From NCBI RefSeq assembly GCF_010119545.1, contig NZ_JAAEAA010000024.1, positions 1 through 57,548 of the forward strand: a stretch of 57,548 nucleotides of DNA, written 5' to 3'. The notes below the pieces were generated by a model. That model did not search any database, had not been told where the DNA came from, and was given only the letters and a program-made list of their open reading frames with translations. Made by a program: the position numbers and the translations under genes. Below are positions 52,099-57,548 of this stretch, in pieces. Source of the DNA: Pontibacter fetidus (GTDB lineage Bacteria > Bacteroidota > Bacteroidia > Cytophagales > Hymenobacteraceae). Each line of letters begins with the position of its first letter. Position 1 is the first letter of the stretch.

Positions 52099-52244
52099 AA
52101 AACGGAAAACCGTGCTTAGTTTGGCAGCGTCTGTTCTGGCTGTTTGTCAGTGTATTGTTTAATGAAAGGTAATAAAAATTTTTGCTAGGTAAGCAAGGTG
52201 TTCTATCGCGTTCAGAAAAACATCTTGCATAACGTATAAAATAT

Positions 52245-52290
52245 ATAGTTGGTTGGCTTTATTTTGATTCAGATAAAACCAACCAACTAT
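52245..52290 (-). terminator. guaB terminator
   Basis: ATAGTTGGTTGG and CCAACCAACTAT form a perfect 12-bp stem around a 22-nt loop, followed in the minus direction by ATATATTTT. Confidence 0.7.
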
Positions 52291-52310
52291 AAAGATAAGA
52301 AATTATATTA

Positions 52311-53864
<1,554 letters not shown>

Positions 53865-53973
53865 TTATGGCCAGTGTTTAACCTATTTCTAAGGGCTTTA
53901 ATGATTGCTGATTTATGAAGTGTAACTATAGCTGAGTGCTGCCACCTGCTGAGATCTGAAATAGCGTTTGTGC

Positions 53974-54291
53974 TTAGTAAATAGCCATGTCAGGGTCGAC
54001 TTGGGTAGCCCAGGCGTGTATGCCGCCTTTCAGGTTAAGCAGGTTTTCGAAGCCAAAGCGCTGGGCCAGGAAATTAATAGCCTGGGCACTCCGGAAACCA
54101 TGATGGCAGATGACCACTACCGGCACGTCGCGGCGGATACGGTCTGTTTGTTTAGGTAGCTCGCCTAAGGGTATAAGGTCGCCACCCAGGTTGCAGATCT
54201 CGAACTCAGAAGGCTCGCGCACATCCAGTAACTGTAGTTTGTGGCCGTGCGCCAGGCGCTGTTTTAGTTCAAGGGCAGTGATCTCATCCAT
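53974..54291 (-). CDS. Single-domain rhodanese-like sulfurtransferase
   Basis: A 105-aa protein of GlpE/PspE size. It begins EITALELKQRLAHGHKLQLL, then DVREPSEFEICNLGGDLIP. The active site loop is ICHHGFRSAQ with Cys62. It moves sulfane sulfur; acceptor unknown. It is divergent from pnuC with 107 bp between starts, and upstream of guaB on the same strand (about 190 bp). Confidence 0.9.
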   Translation of the reverse strand: MDEITALELKQRLAHGHKLQLLDVREPSEFEICNLGGDLIPLGELPKQTDRIRRDVPVVVICHHGFRSAQAINFLAQRFGFENLLNLKGGIHAWATQVDPDMAIY

Positions 54292-54398
54292 GGTTGGTAT
54301 AGTTTATAGTTGTAGCGCGTAGTTGGCTATTTAGTTTCGATTTGCAAACTTAGCACCCAATTGCACCCAAAGGCTACTGTTGGCCGAAAAAATTACCT

Positions 54399-55103
54399 AT
54401 GAACACTATACCTAACCTGCCTGAAATACCTTTGCTGTTAACTATAGTTGCCCAATTTAGCCTGCCCCAGTTGTGGGAGCAGTTTGTGGCGGGTATGCTG
54501 CAAACCACCTGGCTGGAATATGTAGCAGTACTTGCCGGTATTGTAAGTGTCTGGTACTCGCGTAAAGAAGATATACTGGTTTACCCGATAGGCCTGATAA
54601 GTACGGTGATTTATGTTTACCTGAGCTTTAAATACCACCTGATAGGCGAAGCAAGTGTAAATGTATACTATAGCATACTTAGCATTTATGGCTGGTATTT
54701 ATGGGCCCGGCGCAACAGGCAGCAGGAGCATGTGCTGCACATCACGTTTTCTACAACTAAGATGTGGGCCTGGCAACTGGCATTTTTTGTGGGCTTATAT
54801 GCTGTTATTTATTGCTGTCTTATCTATCTAAAAGATGCATTTTACCCGGGCGTAATACCATGGGCCGATGCCTTTGCCAGTGCTACCGCTTATACCGGCA
54901 TGTGGCTGATGGCCCGCAAAAAAGTGGAAAGCTGGTACTGGTGGATCGCGACCAATGTGTCATCTATACCGCTATACTTTGTGAAAGGGCTTGTATTTAC
55001 CTCGGTGTTTTATTTTGTACTGTTGGTAATGGCGTTCTGGGGTTTAGTGGAGTGGCAGCGCAGAGCCAGGCTGGCAAAGGAGCAAACAAGCGTGCCGGCT
55101 TAA
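54399..55103 (+). CDS. pnuC: PnuC-type nicotinamide riboside transporter
   Basis: The 234-aa membrane protein is built of about 7 hydrophobic helices. WLEYVAVLAGIVSVWYSRKE followed by PIGLISTVIYVYLSFKYHLI and YYSILSIYGWYLWARR is the typical PnuC core, and WWIATNVSSIPLYFVKGLVF matches the latter half. PnuC passes nicotinamide riboside in for NAD salvage. No NadR/thiamine kinase gene is adjacent and no riboswitch was recognised upstream. Exact vitamin (NR, thiamine or riboflavin variants exist) is inferred. Confidence 0.92.
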   Translation: MNTIPNLPEIPLLLTIVAQFSLPQLWEQFVAGMLQTTWLEYVAVLAGIVSVWYSRKEDILVYPIGLISTVIYVYLSFKYHLIGEASVNVYYSILSIYGWYLWARRNRQQEHVLHITFSTTKMWAWQLAFFVGLYAVIYCCLIYLKDAFYPGVIPWADAFASATAYTGMWLMARKKVESWYWWIATNVSSIPLYFVKGLVFTSVFYFVLLVMAFWGLVEWQRRARLAKEQTSVPA

Positions 55104-55260
55104 GTATAGCTTTGTACTTTTAGTTGTTTATGTCCATGTTTATACTAGTTTAGTTTAATCCGATGCAGGTGTGGTTACGTAAATGCAGGTAACTGGCTGT
55201 TTCAATTAAAATGTAAGTCCGGTTTAGGAAGTAATGTTTAACCACTAAGAGTGCAGCAAC

Positions 55261-55437
55261 ATGAAACAACGTAAACTAGAATTGCCAGAGGAACTAAAGT
55301 ATAAAAATCGCCTGAAATGGGGATACGAATCTCCGGATGAAAGCCCCAAGCAGGTTTATTACAGGCAATATGGCGATAAGAAGCCAAAGCAACTTGAAGT
55401 CTATAATTTTTATGGCTATAGTTTCTCAGAATGTTAA
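55261..55437 (+). CDS. 58-aa hypothetical protein
   Basis: An ATG at 55261 opens a 58-codon frame ending TAA at 55437. The peptide begins MKQRKLELPEELKYKNRLKW, is very basic and Tyr-rich, and ends GYSFSEC. No known family; the codon use resembles real genes here. It lies between pnuC and the terminator at 55537, so it could have its own transcript. Confidence is limited by size. Confidence 0.45.
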   Translation: MKQRKLELPEELKYKNRLKWGYESPDESPKQVYYRQYGDKKPKQLEVYNFYGYSFSEC

Positions 55438-55536
55438 TAAATAATGTTGTAACATTCTAATTAGGTTTGCCCATATTCAGGTATAGTTCCCCACTATATT
55501 TCTTTTGTTTACTTTAATTTATTATTTACATAGTAC

Positions 55537-55586
55537 AAAAATAAGTGGCTGCCGTTATCTTTATTACAGCAGCTACTTATTTTTTT
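55537..55586 (+). terminator. Terminator downstream of the 58-aa frame
   Basis: AAAATAAGTGGCTGC pairs with GCAGCTACTTATTTT (one G-T pair) around a 16-nt loop, then a long T-run. It supports a transcript ending here. Confidence 0.75.
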
Positions 55587-55866
55587 TGTAGCTATTCCAT
55601 TCCAGGCTGTCCTCTAACCAGCTTTACATCGTGTTTTAACCGGTTTAGGTTAAATGTTCTTACAGTAGTTCCTCTACCTACTTCAGGTCATATATCTGGT
55701 ACTATTTAGCAATAAGCTATAAGGATAAATAATTTACTTCTCCATTCCGGACACCCTACTTTAGAAAGAAATCCTTCTAAAACATAAGAACATGATTATA
55801 AATTGTCTCTCCTGCAAGGGCAGCAGCTATTCTTTTGCCCAATATTTCAGAAAACCACCATGAAGC

Positions 55867-55912
55867 CGGCAGCAACCTGAGCTAGAAGTTTAGGTTAGCT
55901 GCCATTATTTTT
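55867..55912 (+). terminator. Hairpin with T-run before the adhesin-like gene
   Basis: GGCAGCAACCT and AGGTTAGCTGCC pair with one bulged T around a 13-nt loop, then ATTATTTTTT. It lies about 90 bp before the next gene with no clear gene upstream, so it may be a leader attenuator rather than a simple terminator. The rest of 55587-56002 is AT-rich with no gene I can support. Confidence 0.5.
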
Positions 55913-56002
55913 TAGCCGCACATAGCACTATTAAAGCTCTGGAGAACCAGGGAGTATCAATGCAAAACACTTAACATACAACACTATGAAGGTTATTTAC
56001 TT

Positions 56003-57548
56003 ATGAAAAATTTTAATAATTACACGAGTAGGAATAGTAGCATACTGTCTAAACAACTGCTATGTTCTTTGCTTTTTGGATTGCTAGTATTCATGCCAGC
56101 AGTTCTTCATGCTAATTATGTAAGCTTGAATAAAACAACAGAGATAAGAAATACCTTATTGGAATTTGATAATAATAAAGTAAAGGATATTCTTTGGAGT
56201 GCAATTGGGATAACAAATGATGTAGATTATCATAAAGTTACTGAAGCAAAATTTGATGGAGGAGACTTTAGCCTAGATTTTGTAGCTTCTTCGCCTAATA
56301 CCTATGACCATTCAACTGGTGGAGGCGCTTTTGATACCAGGGATGTAGGTCAAGATACAGGTGACGATATTGTAGAATCATTAGAAGGGGGTGACTTTAC
56401 ATGTGGGGATATTGTAACTTTCCTTACACAAATAGTTGTTGATAAAGATGCCGTCGGTAGTCAGACGATCGATTTGGATTATGAATTTTTAGCTGACGCC
56501 ACAGGACAATCAGGTGTTGCACTGGCTGATATAGTTAATGTACAAATAAACTATGGTGCAGTGAGTGGAGGTGATGGTGTTGGTAGTACAGATAGTGGTA
56601 TTAAAGATGATGGTGGTAGTGTCGCAACTCTTAGCAATGAGCATATTACTGGTGACGGTGAGCTTTTTAATGATAATAAATTAGTAGGTACAGTAACTAT
56701 TACTGATCTGGAAGCCAGTGAGGAGGTTATTGTACGTGTAGATGTACGTATTGCTTGTGATCCGACTAGTTCGCCAACAGGTAACCTGCAAGCCGCAATT
56801 ACAGCTGCTTTAGTTATTGATCCTGAAGATGATGTTATCAGTGTTGGTAATCAAACTGTTCCTTTTAAAAATGTAAATCAGATTATATTCCCTACTTGTG
56901 CCATTACTCCTGCAACTGCAGTATGTGAGCTGGCAACAACATCTTATACCGCTAGTAGCGATGTAGCGGATGCTACATTTGTTTGGTCTATAACTGGTGA
57001 TGGTACAATAGTAGATGCTGCCAGTGACGGTACCAAAACGATAGTTGCTTCGGGAGGAGCTACATCTACGTCAGTAAGTGTACTTGCTGGTTCAGCAGGT
57101 AGTTATACATTATCGGTCTCAATAAGTAAAACTGGTTTTGGCACTCAGACGTGTTCTCAGGAAATTACAGTTAATGATGTCCCAACCGTTACAGCTGGAG
57201 CAGATCAAACTGTTTGTGCAGCCAGCCCGATCCAGACGCTTACAGCGACTGCCACAGTTTCCACTGGTGCTACGCTGGTTTGGTATGATGCAGCAAGCGG
57301 CGGCAATACAGTTGCCAATCCAACCTTGAGCAGTATCGGCACGGCAACCTATTATGCCCAGGCTAATTTAGGCGACTGCAGCAGCGGCCGCGTGCCGGTA
57401 GTGCTGACCATCAACGAGACGCCAACCGTTACAGCTGGAGCAGATCAAACTGTTTGTGCAGCCAGCCCGATCCAGACGCTTACAGCGACTGCCACAGTTT
57501 CCACTGGTGCTACGCTGGTTTGGTATGATGCGGCAAGCGGCGGCAATA
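56003..57548 (+). CDS. Large secreted repeat protein, partial (runs off the right edge)
   Basis: Open frame from ATG 56003 to the window end (515 codons, no stop). A signal-like segment (about 17-38, LLCSLLFGLLVFMPAVLHAN) is followed by a Gly/Asp/Thr/Val-rich, low-Lys body without hydrophobic stretches. From about residue 300 it has Ig-like units: TCAITPATAVCELATTSYTA, then an 80-aa unit beginning PTVTAGADQTVCAASPIQTL. The 80-aa unit is encoded by a 240-bp repeat at 57181 and again at 57421 with about 2 differences in the visible 128 bases. Each unit has two Cys. Such proteins in this phylum are usually large surface adhesins secreted by the type IX system, whose C-terminal sorting domain would lie beyond the window. 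Confidence 0.8.
   Translation, partial: MKNFNNYTSRNSSILSKQLLCSLLFGLLVFMPAVLHANYVSLNKTTEIRNTLLEFDNNKVKDILWSAIGITNDVDYHKVTEAKFDGGDFSLDFVASSPNTYDHSTGGGAFDTRDVGQDTGDDIVESLEGGDFTCGDIVTFLTQIVVDKDAVGSQTIDLDYEFLADATGQSGVALADIVNVQINYGAVSGGDGVGSTDSGIKDDGGSVATLSNEHITGDGELFNDNKLVGTVTITDLEASEEVIVRVDVRIACDPTSSPTGNLQAAITAALVIDPEDDVISVGNQTVPFKNVNQIIFPTCAITPATAVCELATTSYTASSDVADATFVWSITGDGTIVDAASDGTKTIVASGGATSTSVSVLAGSAGSYTLSVSISKTGFGTQTCSQEITVNDVPTVTAGADQTVCAASPIQTLTATATVSTGATLVWYDAASGGNTVANPTLSSIGTATYYAQANLGDCSSGRVPVVLTINETPTVTAGADQTVCAASPIQTLTATATVSTGATLVWYDAASGGN
57181..57548 (+). repeat. 240-bp tandem repeat array inside the secreted protein gene (partial)
   Basis: 57181-57308 and 57421-57548 are nearly identical (about 2 substitutions in 128 bp), period exactly 240 bp, in frame, GC-richer than the gene's 5' part. 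The array continues beyond the window. Confidence 0.9.

Noticed and set aside
54292..54398. Riboswitch ahead of pnuC
   Set aside because: Only 107 bp lie between divergent genes, and no conserved preQ1, TPP or NAD-type motif could be seen.

Overview
The window looks like a chromosomal segment from a Bacteroidota bacterium of the order Cytophagales, most likely the family Hymenobacteraceae (Pontibacter-like). Reasons: SecA is very long (1,123 aa); EF-Ts, S2, S9 and L13 lie in the order rplM-rpsI-rpsB-tsf; there are many short-signal lipoproteins and DUF2490, DUF3108 and DUF4097 proteins; most starts lack a Shine-Dalgarno; one promoter fits the Bacteroidota TTG / TAnnTTTG pattern. The genus is inferred. 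No rRNA, tRNA, CRISPR array, prophage or intact transposase was seen.

Layout. 0.3-8 kb: Ldh-type dehydrogenase, a secreted TPR-like protein, a 1 kb repeat-filled gap, Ppx/GppA phosphatase, two AT-rich orphan genes, an rRNA-type methyltransferase. 8-15 kb: dapF, a palindromic repeat island, two GNAT acetyltransferases, secA, deoC, a SPOR lipoprotein. 15-28 kb: M20 amidohydrolase and two envelope proteins, Hsp20, HtrA/Deg protease, ALDH7-type dehydrogenase, an ECF sigma / anti-sigma-like / DUF4097 operon, RidA, a membrane-anchored MutS-type ATPase and two orphan genes. 28-31 kb (minus): tsf, rpsB, rpsI, rplM. 31-36 kb: BlaR1-like and BlaI-like pair with three operator dyads, an ABC permease, a quinone oxidoreductase, an RluA pseudouridine synthase. 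37-43 kb: PhoR/PhoB-type two-component pair, DUF3108 protein, recA, GNAT, SDR. 43-50 kb (minus): an unknown gene, MoxR ATPase, two parvulin foldases (one carrying an internal OmpA-like domain). 49-52 kb (minus): a SpoIIE phosphatase / STAS / HATPase partner-switching set. 52-55 kb: guaB, rhodanese, pnuC. The right edge is the start of a secreted protein with 240-bp tandem repeats that runs off the window.

Several blocks concern the cell envelope: protein export (secA), periplasmic folding and quality control (HtrA, SurA-like, parvulin-OmpA, Hsp20 in the cytoplasm), and envelope or stress signalling (ECF sigma, BlaR/BlaI, PhoR/PhoB, SpoIIE/STAS/HATPase).

The most unusual feature is at DNA level. 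The palindrome CTATAG, usually extended towards AACTATAGTT, occurs about 90 times by my hand count, in gaps, in terminator loops and inside genes in more than one reading frame. The larger gaps also hold several families of structured repeats: a composite element of about 230-245 bp present twice in opposite orientation 33 kb apart, long palindromes with variable centres, and a multi-hairpin element whose stems differ while its linkers are conserved. These are the best candidates for something undescribed; no new protein-coding defence or biosynthetic system was evident.
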